Below are positions 18,266 to 27,849 of a DNA stretch of 64,000 nucleotides, piece by piece. The stretch's first letter is position 1, and each line of letters begins with the position of its first letter. A program made the translations under genes and the position numbers. Origin of the DNA: Pseudoruegeria sp. SHC-113 (GTDB taxonomy: Bacteria; Pseudomonadota; Alphaproteobacteria; Rhodobacterales; Rhodobacteraceae); NCBI RefSeq assembly GCF_025376885.1, contig NZ_JAHUBR010000001.1, positions 1,984,001 through 2,048,000 on the forward strand. The letters run 5' to 3'. Below the pieces are notes generated by a model, which saw only the letters and a list, made by a program, of their open reading frames with translations, had not been told where the DNA came from and did no database searches.

Positions 18266-19664
18266 TTGGTTCCCTGATCTCTCAAGCGGCGATGCGCCCA
18301 AGTATCAGGCGCTCTGCGATGCCATCGCGGCCGCCATCGCCAGTGGTCAGCTCGCCGAAGGGGAGAAACTGCCACCGGTGCGCGAGTTGGCCTGGCAGCT
18401 GAAGGTCACCCCCGGCACCGTGGCGCGCGCGTATAAGGAGCTGGTGGATGCGGGGGATTTACGCGCCGAAGTGGGGCGCGGCACTTTCGTGGGTGGGGTG
18501 GTCAAGCCGCAAACGCCCGCGCCACGGCCCATCGAAGCGCCGAAGCCCGGCGCGCTGGACTGGCCGGATGTCGTGGACCTGCGCAGCCCCAAGCTGCCCG
18601 ATTGCGGCCAGCGCGTTTTGCTGGTCGACGCGATGCGCGGCTTGGCCAACGCGGATCTGCCGGAACGCTATGCCCGCTACCCGAGCGAGCAGTCCGAAGC
18701 GCCTGCGCGCGCGGCGGTGCAGGGCTGGCTCTCCACCGCCGACATCGGTGCCTTCACCCCGGACGACATCGTGCTGTGCCATGGCGGCCAGAACGCCATC
18801 ACCCTGATCTTCCAAACCGTGCTCCGGGGGGACGCGCCGGTCGTCTTCGCCGAGGAGCTTTCCTACGCCGGCTTCCGCCACGCCGCCCGGCTGGCACGCG
18901 CCCGCATCGTGAGCGTGGCAAGCGATGAGGCCGGCATCATCCCCGAAGCCTTGCACGAAGCGATCCACACCCACGGCGGGCAGCTGCTCTGCACCTCGCC
19001 CGAGGTGCATAACCCGACGCTGGTGCAAACGACGCTGGAGCGCCGCCAGCAACTGGCGCGCGTGATCAGCCACCACAAGCTGCATGTGATCGAAGACGAT
19101 TGCTACCGGATGGGGCAGGGGCGCTTGCCCGGCTACCGCGCGCTGATCCCGGAATGGGCGTGGTATGTGTCGTCCTTCTCCAAGGAACTCACCCCGGCGC
19201 TGCGCTTTGGCTATGCCGTCGCACCCAAGGGCTGGGCGGATCGCCTGCGCCGTGCCCTTCAGCATTCCTCCTTCGGCATGGCGGTGCCGGTGGCCGATCT
19301 CGCCTGCGCCATGATCTCGGATCCCCGCGCGCGGGGCGTGGCGCGTGCGGTGGAGGCGCGTGTGGATGATTACGTGCGCCGAGCGGTCAACATTCTCGGC
19401 GGCTTCGATCTGAGCTGGCGGCAGGACGTGCCGCTGATCTGGCTGCGCCTGCCGCGCGGCTGGCGCGCCTCGGCCTTCTGCGTCGAGGCCGAACGGGCGG
19501 GGGTGCTGGTGCGCTCGGCCGATGATTTTGCGCTGATCGACGGCAAGGCCCCCCACGCGATTCGCATCGCGATCAACGGCCAGATCGCGCCGGAACGCTT
19601 CGAGGAGGGGCTCGAAGGGCTCGCCCGGCTGCTGGCAGACCCGCCAGACGCCATCGCGGTGTGA
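18255..19664 (+). CDS. MocR-type GntR regulator with aminotransferase-fold domain
   Basis: The 469-residue protein begins with a GntR winged helix (about 10-80; GEKLPPVRELAWQLKVTPG), then a long linker and a fold-type I PLP domain. The PLP site has DDCY (281-284) and the lysine in SSFSKELTP (Lys310). This matches the MocR/PdxR family, transcription factors that use PLP or an amino acid-PLP adduct as signal. No pdx or other obvious target pathway is adjacent; the only divergent neighbour is the DUF1127 gene. The gap holds two palindromes fit for an operator. Confidence 0.88.
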   Translation: MNTIWFPDLSSGDAPKYQALCDAIAAAIASGQLAEGEKLPPVRELAWQLKVTPGTVARAYKELVDAGDLRAEVGRGTFVGGVVKPQTPAPRPIEAPKPGALDWPDVVDLRSPKLPDCGQRVLLVDAMRGLANADLPERYARYPSEQSEAPARAAVQGWLSTADIGAFTPDDIVLCHGGQNAITLIFQTVLRGDAPVVFAEELSYAGFRHAARLARARIVSVASDEAGIIPEALHEAIHTHGGQLLCTSPEVHNPTLVQTTLERRQQLARVISHHKLHVIEDDCYRMGQGRLPGYRALIPEWAWYVSSFSKELTPALRFGYAVAPKGWADRLRRALQHSSFGMAVPVADLACAMISDPRARGVARAVEARVDDYVRRAVNILGGFDLSWRQDVPLIWLRLPRGWRASAFCVEAERAGVLVRSADDFALIDGKAPHAIRIAINGQIAPERFEEGLEGLARLLADPPDAIAV

Positions 19665-19746
19665 AAATCGCCCTCAAAATTTGGGGTAAAATGATACCAT
19701 AATTGTAAGCCATTGTTTTGCAATAATTAATCCGCGCTTGTTGCGC

Positions 19747-19774
19747 TTGACTGCGCGCCGGAAACCTTTAGAAC
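19747..19774 (+). promoter_or_regulatory. Candidate promoter for rplM-rpsI
   Basis: TTGACT (19747-19752) is followed after 16 bases by TAGAAC (19769-19774). An AT-rich stretch precedes it after the MocR stop. It leaves a leader of about 70 bases before rplM. Confidence 0.5.
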
Positions 19775-19850
19775 CCCGCCATCAGTTCTGCCGCTGGCCT
19801 GAATGCCTTTTTCGGGCCTCGCGGCGCAGTCCCAAACCAGGGTTACGACC

Positions 19851-20312
19851 ATGAAAACCTTTACCGCTACTCCGGCGGATATCGAAAAGAAATGGATCCT
19901 GATCGACGCCGAGGGCGTTGTTCTGGGCCGTCTCGCTTCGATCGTCGCCATGCGCCTGCGCGGCAAGCACAAGGCCTCTTTCACTCCGCATATGGACATG
20001 GGTGACAACGTCATCGTGATCAACGCGGACAAGATCCAGCTGACCGGCAACAAGCGCGCAGACAAGATCTACTACCGCCACACCGGCCACCCGGGCGGCC
20101 TCAAAGAGCGCACCGCCGGCCAGATCCTCGAGGGGGCCTACCCCGAGCGCGTGGTGACCAAAGCCGTTCAGCGCATGCTGCCCGGCAACCGCCTGTCCCG
20201 TCAGCTGATGACGAACCTGCGCGTCTACGCCGGTGCTGAGCACCCGCATGAAGCGCAATCCCCCGAAGTTCTGGACGTGAAGTCCATGAACAAGAAAAAC
20301 ACCCGGAGCTGA
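19851..20312 (+). CDS. rplM: 50S ribosomal protein L13
   Basis: The 153-residue protein has the L13 blocks [31 protein letters not shown] and a [10 protein letters not shown]-like region. The frame is open to 19803, but ATG 19851 gives the normal L13 N-terminus ([15 protein letters not shown]). It forms the standard rplM-rpsI operon with the next gene, two bases downstream. Confidence 0.97.
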   Translation: MKTFTATPADIEKKWILIDAEGVVLGRLASIVAMRLRGKHKASFTPHMDMGDNVIVINADKIQLTGNKRADKIYYRHTGHPGGLKERTAGQILEGAYPERVVTKAVQRMLPGNRLSRQLMTNLRVYAGAEHPHEAQSPEVLDVKSMNKKNTRS

Positions 20313-20314
20313 TC

Positions 20315-20803
20315 ATGGCTGACGATATCAACACTCTGGAAGATCTCTCCGCCATCGCAACTGGCGCCGAGACCGTGACCGAAACCGCCATCGTGCGTGA
20401 GCCCGTCCGCGACGAGCTGGGCCGCTCCTACGCCACCGGCAAGCGTAAAGATGCGGTTGCCCGCGTCTGGATCAAGCCGGGCTCCGGCAAGGTCACCGTG
20501 AACGGCAAGGACCAGTCGGTCTACTTCGCCCGCCCGGTGCTGCAGATGATCCTGCGCCAGCCCTTCACCATCGCCGGTGTAGAAGACCAGTTCGACGTGG
20601 TCGCCACCGTCAAGGGCGGTGGTCTCTCCGGTCAGGCCGGTGCCGTGAAGCACGGGATCTCCAAAGCGCTGCAGCTTTACGATCCCTCCCTGCGCGGCGC
20701 CCTGAAAGCCGCCGGCTTCCTGACGCGCGACAGCCGCGTGGTGGAACGGAAGAAATACGGTAAGGCCAAAGCCCGCCGCTCCTTCCAGTTCTCCAAGCGT
20801 TAA
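20315..20803 (+). CDS. rpsI: 30S ribosomal protein S9
   Basis: The 162-residue protein has an N-terminal extension of about 32 residues typical of alphaproteobacteria, then the S9 core from [14 protein letters not shown] to [20 protein letters not shown]. The basic C-terminal tail reaches the ribosomal P site. A hairpin terminator follows 25 bases downstream. Confidence 0.97.
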   Translation: MADDINTLEDLSAIATGAETVTETAIVREPVRDELGRSYATGKRKDAVARVWIKPGSGKVTVNGKDQSVYFARPVLQMILRQPFTIAGVEDQFDVVATVKGGGLSGQAGAVKHGISKALQLYDPSLRGALKAAGFLTRDSRVVERKKYGKAKARRSFQFSKR

Positions 20804-20828
20804 GCTTCAGAGAAACATCTTTCGATCA

Positions 20829-20853
20829 GGGCCTGCGTTTCGCGGGCCCTTTT
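20829..20853 (+). terminator. Rho-independent terminator after rpsI
   Basis: A 9-bp GC-rich stem (20829-20837 with 20841-20849, one G-T pair) closes a TTT loop and runs into TTTT. It ends the rplM-rpsI transcript. Confidence 0.85.
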
Positions 20854-20885
20854 CCTTTGCGTAGGGTAGCTCCAAAGAACTTTAT

Positions 20886-20918
20886 GCCTCCGGCGGGGAT
20901 ATTTTTGGCCAGAAGATG
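20886..20918 (+). repeat. Dispersed intergenic repeat, CCTCCGGCGG type (copy E)
   Basis: The element starts GCCTCCGGCGGGGATATTTT, the same 20 bases as the minus-strand reading of the copy at 11978-12008, and continues TTGGCCAGAAGATG. That tail links it to the GAGGTATTTTTGGCAAGA copies at 7460 and 60428. It lies in the convergent gap between rpsI and the TetR gene. Confidence 0.75.
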
Positions 20919-20974
20919 CAAGGATTTCTTAACCAAGGCGCGCCAAGGTAGATGAGCGGTACAGGCGGGGCGGA

Positions 20975-21592
20975 TCAACTGTCGGCTGTGATCAACCCGA
21001 GGCCGCGCAGGTAGATTCCGATGCCGCTTTCCAGCAGGTCTTCGGGCGGGTAGGGCGATTTGGTGCCTGGGGCGCCGCGGGCAAAGAGCTCGACCACGCC
21101 GTGGCTCATGGCCCAGATATGGGCGGCGACCATGGTGGCAGGCGGGCGTTTGGCGGCCGGGATATGGGCGGTAAGCTTTTCGGCGGCGCGTTCCAGCACG
21201 CCGAGCGCGCGTTTGGAGGCGCGGGCGAGGTCCGGGTTGGCGTTGATCGAGATGCCGCTTTCAAACATCGCCACGTAATGCCCCGGATGGCGGCGCGCGA
21301 AGGCGAGGTAGGCGCGGCCTGTGGCCTCGAAACTGGCCAGATCGGAGGGCTGGCCGGTTTCATAGGCGTATTCCAGCAGGTCGGCAAACATCTCGAACCC
21401 CTGCAGCGCGGCTTCGGCGATCAGATCCTCGCGACCCTGATAGTGGCGGTAGACGGCAGCTGGCGTGACACCGGCGTTCTTGGCGGCTTCGGACAGCGTA
21501 AAGCCGTTCGGCCCCTTCTCCTCGATCAGGGTGAGCGCTGCATCCATGAGCGCGGCACGCAGGTTGCCGTGATGATAGCCGCGTTTAGGCAT
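20975..21592 (-). CDS. TetR/AcrR-family transcriptional regulator
   Basis: The 205-residue protein starts with a TetR helix-turn-helix ([16 protein letters not shown], then [20 protein letters not shown] at about 36-55). Its C-terminal ligand domain resembles the WHG subfamily. Its start overlaps the end of the polyphosphate kinase gene by eight bases, so it is the distal gene of a two-gene operon. The ligand and targets are unknown. Confidence 0.88.
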   Translation of the reverse strand: MPKRGYHHGNLRAALMDAALTLIEEKGPNGFTLSEAAKNAGVTPAAVYRHYQGREDLIAEAALQGFEMFADLLEYAYETGQPSDLASFEATGRAYLAFARRHPGHYVAMFESGISINANPDLARASKRALGVLERAAEKLTAHIPAAKRPPATMVAAHIWAMSHGVVELFARGAPGTKSPYPPEDLLESGIGIYLRGLGLITADS

Positions 21593-22454
21593 CCCAGAGG
21601 TCGGGGCCTCCGCAGATCAGGGGATCGGCCTGCCCGAGTGCCTCGGCGTCTTTGCGGGCGTAATCCACGGCGCAGAGCACGCGTTGAATGGCGGCGATGC
21701 GGGCGCGTTTCTTGTCGTCGGAGCGGACCACCGTCCAGGGCGCGGCCTCTGTGTGGCTGCGCTCGAAGGTCTCTTGGATGGCATCGGTATAGGCGTCCCA
21801 GCGGGCAAGGCCCTCCACGTCGATCCGGCTCAGCTTCCACTGTTTCAGGGGGTCGCTCTCACGATCCAGAAAGCGGCGCAGCTGTTCGGCGCGGCCGACG
21901 TTGAGCCAGATCTTGAAGAGGTGGAAGCCTTCGTTCACCAGACCGGCCTCAAAGCCGGGAAGCTGGCTGAAGAAATGGGTGCGCTGCGCGGGCGTGCAGA
22001 AGCCGAAGACATGTTCCACCACGCCGCGATTGTACCAGCTGCGATCAAAGAGCGCCACTTCACCTTCGGCGGGCAGGTGATTGATATAGCGCTGGAAATA
22101 CCATTGTGCCGCTTCGCGATCACTCGGCTTTGGCAACGCCACGGTGCGCGCCTGCCTTGGATTCAGGTTCTGCTTGAAGCGCGCGATGGTGCCGCCCTTG
22201 CCGGCCGCATCACGCCCTTCGAAGATCACGATCACACGCTTGCCCGTTTCGCGCACGTCGGTCTGGAACTTCACCAGTTCGAGCTGCAGCTGGTCCATGC
22301 GGGCTTCGTAGTCTTTCTTGCCCATCATCTTCGGGTAGGGGTAGCTTTCGGTCACGATGGATTTGCGGCCCGCCCCCTCAAGGCTTGCCCGCACCTCTGC
22401 TGGTGCTTCTGTCTCGGCAAAGGCGCTGATCGCGCCATCGAATGGAAGCTCCAT
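21585..22454 (-). CDS. ppk2: Polyphosphate kinase 2 family protein
   Basis: The 289-residue protein has the PPK2 Walker A motif [12 protein letters not shown] (78-89), the Walker B-like FDRSWYNR (136-143) and the preceding [12 protein letters not shown] lid segment. PPK2 enzymes phosphorylate nucleoside mono- or diphosphates with polyphosphate. The single-domain length and the ending [15 protein letters not shown] region fit class I, which favours diphosphates; the exact class is inferred. It is translationally coupled to a TetR regulator. Confidence 0.92.
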   Translation of the reverse strand: MELPFDGAISAFAETEAPAEVRASLEGAGRKSIVTESYPYPKMMGKKDYEARMDQLQLELVKFQTDVRETGKRVIVIFEGRDAAGKGGTIARFKQNLNPRQARTVALPKPSDREAAQWYFQRYINHLPAEGEVALFDRSWYNRGVVEHVFGFCTPAQRTHFFSQLPGFEAGLVNEGFHLFKIWLNVGRAEQLRRFLDRESDPLKQWKLSRIDVEGLARWDAYTDAIQETFERSHTEAAPWTVVRSDDKKRARIAAIQRVLCAVDYARKDAEALGQADPLICGGPDLWDA

Positions 22455-22636
22455 GGGCCATCTCCCTGTTTTTGCTTATGTAACCATGACGGCGCGCGGC
22501 TTCCAGCGCAAGCTGTTGGGTTTGGTCGCAACAGGCGGGCAAAATCCGCCCCAGCCGCGCGCGGCCCGTTGCCCGCTGGGGGCGGCTTCGTGCTAGGCCT
22601 AGAGCCAACCCGAGGCCCAACACATGGGAAATGCCG

Positions 22637-23656
22637 ATGCAGCCGTCCGACAATGCCCTCTTGCTTTCGATCATGAAGAACGAGGGCCCTTACCTGCTGG
22701 AGTGGGTCGCCCATCACCGGGCTGTCGGTTTCGGGCGGATTATGGTGTTTACCAATGATTGCGATGATCTGACGGACCGCATCCTCGACAGGCTCGACGC
22801 CAAGGGCTGGCTGCGCCATTCGCCCAACCCGCGGTCGATCATGCACAAGAGGGCCTCCATCCAGGTGGCGGCGCTGCGCTATGCGACGCTGTTCAACTAT
22901 TACCGCGATGCCGAGTGGATCTGCTTTCTGGATGCCGATGAGTTTCTCGACATCACGCCCGGCGCGCACCGCCTGCCGGACATGTTTGACGCGATGGATC
23001 CTTTCGACGTGATCAGCTTCACCGTGCTCGGCCATAACTCGGACGGGCAGCGCGAGATCGGCGATGGCAGCGTGCAGGGCCGGTTCACCCGCACCATCGC
23101 CCCGCGCGACGTGCTGAACGATCCCGCCAAGAAGCGGCGCGGGGCGGTCAAATCCATGATGCGCAATCCGATGCCGGGGGCAATGTTTCGCAACCACCGG
23201 CCTAAGATCGACGGGTTCAGCCAGATGGGCAAACGCTGGAGCGACGGCTCGGGGCGCGACTTTTCCCCGGCGTTCACCGATGTGAAGGTCAATGAGATCG
23301 AGGTGGCCGGGACGATGGAGATCGCTCATGTGAACCACTACTCGATCCGTTCCGCCGAGAGCTACCTGGTGAAGGTGGATCGCGGCGACATCATCTACGA
23401 AAACCACCTCAACCTTGATGCGGAGAAGATCCAGGGCGCGCTGGCCTATTGGAAGAAGCGCAATGTGGGCCTCGATAATCCGCAGCATGTGCCGCCCAAG
23501 CCGGAAGGCTACAGCGAAATCCTTGCCGAGCTACAGGGCGATGCGCTTCTGGCGGAAATGCACGAGGAATCGCTGGCCCGCCACCGCGCAAAGGCGCAGC
23601 GGGTGCTGGAAACAGAGGGCGGGCAGATCCTCGCCAAGGAAATGGGCTACCTCTAA
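22637..23656 (+). CDS. Glycosyltransferase family 2-like protein
   Basis: The 339-residue protein has the N-terminal IMKNEGPYLLEWVAHHRAVG block and the metal-binding DADEFLDI motif (from residue 99) seen in the GT2/GT92-like group found in many Rhodobacterales. There are no membrane segments, so it is cytoplasmic. I chose ATG 22637, six bases after GGGAA, over ATG 22631. The acceptor is unknown; likely roles are surface polysaccharide or protein glycosylation. It stands alone, divergent from ppk2, and converges with the hydrolase gene, overlapping its 3' end by four bases. Confidence 0.75.
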   Translation: MQPSDNALLLSIMKNEGPYLLEWVAHHRAVGFGRIMVFTNDCDDLTDRILDRLDAKGWLRHSPNPRSIMHKRASIQVAALRYATLFNYYRDAEWICFLDADEFLDITPGAHRLPDMFDAMDPFDVISFTVLGHNSDGQREIGDGSVQGRFTRTIAPRDVLNDPAKKRRGAVKSMMRNPMPGAMFRNHRPKIDGFSQMGKRWSDGSGRDFSPAFTDVKVNEIEVAGTMEIAHVNHYSIRSAESYLVKVDRGDIIYENHLNLDAEKIQGALAYWKKRNVGLDNPQHVPPKPEGYSEILAELQGDALLAEMHEESLARHRAKAQRVLETEGGQILAKEMGYL

Positions 23657-24627
23657 CGCAAGCCGGCGCGTGTCGCGGCGCGGTCCACGGCATCCACCAC
23701 GGCCTCAGGCGCCACGTGATGGGGCATATGGCCGATGCCCTCCAGCGTCGTCATGTTTGCGCTCGTCAGTCGCTCGGTAAGCCCTTCGGCGTGCAAGGCG
23801 TAGGGCACGATCTCATCGGCGGTGCCATGCACGGCCTCGATCGGGGCGCTGATTTGCGGATAGAAGGGCTGGATGCCCTTGATGTGGCCAAGCAGATCGT
23901 TGACCTGTTCGGCATTGGCCACGAGCGAGCCCCGGCGCAGGGTAAGCCCGACACCGACGAACTCCTGATAGCCCTCCGGCGCGTCCTGCGGCGCGAAGAT
24001 GTTGCCCAGCACCGTGCCGGCGTTCTCCTCGCGGGCGAAGGCAGTGACGACGGGGGCGACAACGGATTTCCCGAGGCCGCTGTCCATCAGACCGTACCAG
24101 CCGCCAAGCTCTGTTTCCCACGGGGTGGTGACAGCCGACACCAGCACCACGCCCTGCACGGTTTCGGGCCGCTCCACCGCCCAGGCCAGCGCCACGGCCC
24201 CGCCGTAGCTTTGGCCAAGGATCAGCGCCTCGCGGATGCCCAGCTCGCGGGCGGCGCGGTCAAGGAAGATGGCCTGTTCAGAGGGGCTTTCGGCGTCGCC
24301 GCCAGTGGCACCGGGCAGGCGTTCGGTGTAGCCGAGGCCGGGGCGGTCAAACACGGTGACGCGGTAGCGGTCTTTCAGCCGGTCCACCAGATCGAAGGTG
24401 AAATCGCGCACATTGCCCGAGGCCCCGTGAATCAGGATCAGATCCGTCCCGCGGCCTGTGGTGACGGCGTGTACCTGCGTGCCGTCGACCTCAATCAACC
24501 GGCCAACGGGCGGATAGGCAGCCTCGGCGGCGGCTTCACGGGTGGTGGCGCGCTGATCGATATAGGCCCCACAGCCGACAAGGGCCGCGAGGGTGAGGGG
24601 AAGCAGGATCTTAAGAGCCGATTTCAT
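23653..24627 (-). CDS. Alpha/beta hydrolase, predicted lipoprotein
   Basis: The 324-residue protein begins with a lipoprotein signal, [20 protein letters not shown], with the lipobox cysteine at residue 19, so it should be anchored to a membrane on the periplasmic side. The catalytic parts are the oxyanion HGAS (67-70), the nucleophile elbow GQSYGG (Ser140), the acid in HGTADEIVP and the histidine in GIGHMPHH. The substrate is unknown. Its first 17 bases overlap the end of metA, so it is co-expressed with that gene. Confidence 0.85.
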   Translation of the reverse strand: MKSALKILLPLTLAALVGCGAYIDQRATTREAAAEAAYPPVGRLIEVDGTQVHAVTTGRGTDLILIHGASGNVRDFTFDLVDRLKDRYRVTVFDRPGLGYTERLPGATGGDAESPSEQAIFLDRAARELGIREALILGQSYGGAVALAWAVERPETVQGVVLVSAVTTPWETELGGWYGLMDSGLGKSVVAPVVTAFAREENAGTVLGNIFAPQDAPEGYQEFVGVGLTLRRGSLVANAEQVNDLLGHIKGIQPFYPQISAPIEAVHGTADEIVPYALHAEGLTERLTSANMTTLEGIGHMPHHVAPEAVVDAVDRAATRAGLR

Positions 24628-25528
24628 TCAGGTCGAAGGGCGTCGTCTGATAAATTTCGTTGATCCAGTTTCCATATAGAAGATGCGCGTGGCTGCGCCA
24701 GCGGTTCTGCGGCGGGTTCGCGGGATTGTCATCCGGGTAGTAGTTCATCGGAACGTTGATGGGCGTGCCATTGGCCACGTCGCGATCGTATTCCTGTTTC
24801 AGCGTGTCGCTGTCGTATTCGAAATGGTTGAAGATGTAGATCGCGCGGTGGGCGGGATCTTCCACGAGGCAGGGGCCGGTTTCCGGGTTGCCCAGCAGCA
24901 CGCGCAGGCCCTCCTTGCTCTCGATTTCCGCCTGTTTCATCTCCGTCCAGCGCGAGACGGGGATGACGCAATCGTCGGAAAACCCGCGCAGGAAGGGCGA
25001 GGCGGGGGCGAGGTTTTGCTGGCGGAAACAGCCGAAGGCCTTTTCCGGCAGGATATGCTTCTGCACGCCGTGGAAATGGTTGATCATCGCCATCCCGCCC
25101 CAGCAGACACCGAAGGTGGAATGCACATTGGTCTGCGTCCAGTCCATCACCTCGCGCAGTTCTTCCCAATAGGTGACCTCCTCGAAGGGCAGGTGTTCGA
25201 TGGGCGCGCCGGTGATGATGAGACCGTCGAACTTGCGGTCGCGGATCTCCTGGAAGGGGTGGTAGAAGGCCTCCATATGGGCGGGCGCGGTGTGGCGGCT
25301 CTGATGCTCCGTCATGCGGATCAGGGTCAGCTCGATCTGCAGCGGCGTTGCGCCGATCAGGCGGGCGAACTGCGTCTCCGTCTGGATCTTCTTGGGCATC
25401 AGGTTCAACAGGCCGATCTTGAGCGGGCGGATGTCCTGATGGGAGGCGCGGCCCTCGTCCATCACCATCACGCCTTCCTCCGAGAGAACCTCGTAGGCGG
25501 GCAGGGCGGTGGGGATGGTGATGGGCAT
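24611..25528 (-). CDS. metA: Homoserine O-acetyltransferase (MetA family, acetyl-CoA type predicted)
   Basis: The 305-residue enzyme has the MetA catalytic set: Cys142 in FGVCWGG, His235 and Glu237 in NHFEYD. It activates homoserine for methionine synthesis. At position 111 it has Glu (TGAPIEH) where E. coli MetA has Gly. In this family Glu111 has been shown to favour acetyl-CoA and Gly111 succinyl-CoA, so acetylation is predicted. No SAM-II riboswitch is seen in the 46 bases before the start. It is flanked in one operon by a P-loop gene upstream and a lipoprotein hydrolase downstream. Confidence 0.93.
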   Translation of the reverse strand: MPITIPTALPAYEVLSEEGVMVMDEGRASHQDIRPLKIGLLNLMPKKIQTETQFARLIGATPLQIELTLIRMTEHQSRHTAPAHMEAFYHPFQEIRDRKFDGLIITGAPIEHLPFEEVTYWEELREVMDWTQTNVHSTFGVCWGGMAMINHFHGVQKHILPEKAFGCFRQQNLAPASPFLRGFSDDCVIPVSRWTEMKQAEIESKEGLRVLLGNPETGPCLVEDPAHRAIYIFNHFEYDSDTLKQEYDRDVANGTPINVPMNYYPDDNPANPPQNRWRSHAHLLYGNWINEIYQTTPFDLNEIGS

Positions 25529-25574
25529 GGGATTGGCTCCGGGTTGCGTTGGAACGGCTCAGATAATCAGAAAC

Positions 25575-26447
25575 TCAGCGGGCCTCAAGGGTTTCAGCGA
25601 TGAGGGCCTCAAAAGCCTCGGCGGTGGAGGCCTGCGCCACCTGCTCTGCCGTCACCTTGATGCCCCAGTGCTTGGCCATCGCCGCGTAGCGCGGTTGGCG
25701 ATGTGCCAAGGCCCGGGCATAGGCGGAACGCACGAAGTGGTTTGGATCAACATCCTCTTCCTGAACGTTGTTTTCGCTCAGGTATTCGCTCCAGACCTGA
25801 TGCAGGAACTCGGGCTGGTAGTACATCGGCTTAGGTGCGCGGTCGAAGCGGCGGATCAGCTCTTCGGTGTGGGCCTCGCTGCCTTCGATCCAGATCATAA
25901 GGGTGTTTTGCTTGAGAGCGGTGAGAACCTCGTCCTCGGGATCTTCCGGGTTCACCACTTCGCAGATCGAGCCGCCGGAATCGCAGATGAAATTATCATA
26001 GCCGTAAAGCGCCTTGGCGCGCTCGATGAAATGGCCGGTGTCCAGCAGCGCGTTGATCTCGGCGTGGCGGTGCAGGCTCTGGCGGCGCATGTATTCAAGG
26101 AAAGGCAGGCCGCCCTTGTCGGGGTTGCCGGGCTTGCCGAGATAGGTGGAGAGCGGCGCGAGGTTGTTGAAGGTGATGTTGGAGGCGATATAGATCGAAT
26201 CCGTGCGCAGCAGGTCGGCGAGGAAGGGGTTGCGCATCGCCTCGGCCTTGAAGTTGTCGACGATGTGCTCGCCCATGTAGCGGGTGCCGATGCGGTAATC
26301 CACGGAGTAGTGGAACCAATCGCCCGCGCCGCGCAGCATGTTGGAAACATGGGTTTTTCCAAGGCCGGACATGCCAAACAGCAGGATGCGTTTCTGCTTT
26401 GCGTTCAGCCAGTCGCGCGCGGTTTCGTAGATCATCTGGTGCCTCAT
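25575..26447 (-). CDS. Uncharacterised P-loop ATPase/kinase-like protein
   Basis: The 290-residue protein has a P-loop GMSGLGKT (25-32) directly after KRILLF, and no other family motif I can place. Further on are DNFICDSGGSICEVV and a histidine/aspartate-rich region near RFDRAPKPMYYQPEFL. The P-loop is kinase-like rather than AAA-like. A second ATG lies four codons inside. It has no membrane segments. It is the first gene of the metA operon, 46 bases ahead, which hints at a link to methionine or one-carbon metabolism, but the function is unknown to me. Confidence 0.75.
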   Translation of the reverse strand: MRHQMIYETARDWLNAKQKRILLFGMSGLGKTHVSNMLRGAGDWFHYSVDYRIGTRYMGEHIVDNFKAEAMRNPFLADLLRTDSIYIASNITFNNLAPLSTYLGKPGNPDKGGLPFLEYMRRQSLHRHAEINALLDTGHFIERAKALYGYDNFICDSGGSICEVVNPEDPEDEVLTALKQNTLMIWIEGSEAHTEELIRRFDRAPKPMYYQPEFLHQVWSEYLSENNVQEEDVDPNHFVRSAYARALAHRQPRYAAMAKHWGIKVTAEQVAQASTAEAFEALIAETLEAR

Positions 26448-26522
26448 GCCTGCTCGCCTTGTGCCTAGCGGGCTGCGCGGCTTTGGTCAAATGGGCAATA
26501 GGGCTGGGGGCAAGCGCCCATG

Positions 26523-26549
26523 AAAAAGCCCCGCCGAAGCGGGGCTTTT
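26523..26549. terminator. Bidirectional terminator hairpin after the FadL-type gene
   Basis: A 7-bp GCCCCGC stem (26528-26534 with 26539-26545) with a CGAA tetraloop is flanked by five A residues on one side and four T residues on the other. It can terminate the minus-strand porin transcript, whose stop lies 26 bases away. Confidence 0.8.
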
Positions 26550-26574
26550 CCGTCGCACAATGATCGTGAGTGGA

Positions 26575-27702
26575 TCAGAAGCGGTAGCCGATGCGGATAC
26601 CGGCCGCGATGGCGGAGTTGTCGTTGAACTCCAGATCCGGGGCAGCACCACCGGCAACCTGCACGCGCTGATCGCCCGGAACCACGTATTCCAGACCACC
26701 GGACAGCACCCAGTTCTCGGGCGAGGTGTAGGTGGCGGCGATACCGATGCTCTTGGAGCCGGTCGTCGGGGCCAGAGCGGTGGTGGAGGGACGGGAGCCC
26801 GAGCTTTCGTAGCCAGCGACCAGCGCCACGGACCATTCGTCGGTCAGACGGCGGCCAACGCCGAGACGGTAGGTCACGGTGTCGTCGTCGAAGTTCACCC
26901 ACTCGATGTCCCCGGCAAGGCCCGGAGTCGTCAGGTTGAAGCCACCCCAGCCGACCCAGCGCACAGAGCCGAACAGAAGCGTGTCTTCGGCGATGCCGGT
27001 CTGGAAGTCGAGGTTCACGCTCTCCGGGAACTCGACCTTGAAGCTTGTCGGCATGGCACCGAAGAGCGTGCCGGGCGCGACGAGCTGGTTCATGGAACCG
27101 TCGAAATCCACGTCGATGGCGGAGGCGTAGGTCAGGGCCACGCGCAGGGCAATGTCCGGGCGCTCGTAAGCCACACCGATCACGCCACCCCAGTTGTAAT
27201 CACTGTCGGCATCGAGGATGCCGTCACCGGACTGGATGATGCCGTTAACGGAGAGGCCACGGATACCACCGTGGACGCTGAAACCGTTGCCGAAGTCATA
27301 CTGGCCAAGGAATGTCAGCGCGCGGCTGTCGATGTCGGCCTCTGCGTCATAGGGCAGGGCACCGCCGGAGCCAATGTTGCTGAACGGGCCATCGGCGTAG
27401 AGCACATGCGCGCCGTAGGGCTGATCGGCGATCAGGGCAACGGCCCATTGATCATTGATCTGGTGCTTATAGCCGAAGGACAGCTGGTTGTAGCTTTGGG
27501 CCACGTTGTTGGCGTTGCCAAACGCACCCGCAACGGCAGGCTCGCCGTCCACGTCCGGGTTGATCCGGGCGAAGGTGAACTGCGCGTAGTTGCCCTCTTC
27601 GAAGAGGATGTTGACGCCCTGGCCGGAGCGGTCAATGCCGCCGGCTTGCGCCAGCGAGGTGGTTGCCAGCAGTGCGGCAGCCGTGAAGGAAACACGTCTC
27701 AT
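26575..27702 (-). CDS. FadL/TodX-family outer-membrane transport protein
   Basis: The 375-residue protein starts with a signal peptide, MRRVSFTAAALLATTSLAQA, cleaved before GGIDRSGQG, and continues as alternating beta-strands ending in IAAGIRIGYRF, an outer-membrane barrel with a terminal Phe. The N-terminal GGIDRSGQGVNILFEEGNY matches the Rhodobacterales branch of the FadL family, channels for hydrophobic compounds such as fatty acids. The substrate is inferred only from the family. It is monocistronic, with its own candidate promoter and terminator. Confidence 0.85.
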   Translation of the reverse strand: MRRVSFTAAALLATTSLAQAGGIDRSGQGVNILFEEGNYAQFTFARINPDVDGEPAVAGAFGNANNVAQSYNQLSFGYKHQINDQWAVALIADQPYGAHVLYADGPFSNIGSGGALPYDAEADIDSRALTFLGQYDFGNGFSVHGGIRGLSVNGIIQSGDGILDADSDYNWGGVIGVAYERPDIALRVALTYASAIDVDFDGSMNQLVAPGTLFGAMPTSFKVEFPESVNLDFQTGIAEDTLLFGSVRWVGWGGFNLTTPGLAGDIEWVNFDDDTVTYRLGVGRRLTDEWSVALVAGYESSGSRPSTTALAPTTGSKSIGIAATYTSPENWVLSGGLEYVVPGDQRVQVAGGAAPDLEFNDNSAIAAGIRIGYRF

Positions 27703-27741
27703 AAACTCTCATCCCTACCGTGTTTTTATTGGTGTGCGGCA

Positions 27742-27771
27742 ACACTACGCAGGCCGCGAAATTTCCGTCAA
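27742..27771 (-). promoter_or_regulatory. Candidate promoter for the FadL-type gene
   Basis: On the minus strand TTGACG (27771-27766) is followed after 18 bases by TAGTGT (27747-27742), about 40 bases ahead of the start codon. The -10 box is weak. Confidence 0.4.
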
Positions 27772-27849
27772 TTTGTGACGCCACGTCATGCCGAATATTG
27801 CGCGGCCGCGTGACATATCGCCCGCAGATTTGCAGCAAAACCTTAAGAA

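Noticed and set aside
25529-25574. SAM-II (metA) riboswitch before metA
   Set aside because: Only 46 bases separate metA from the upstream gene and the SAM-II pseudoknot pattern is not present.
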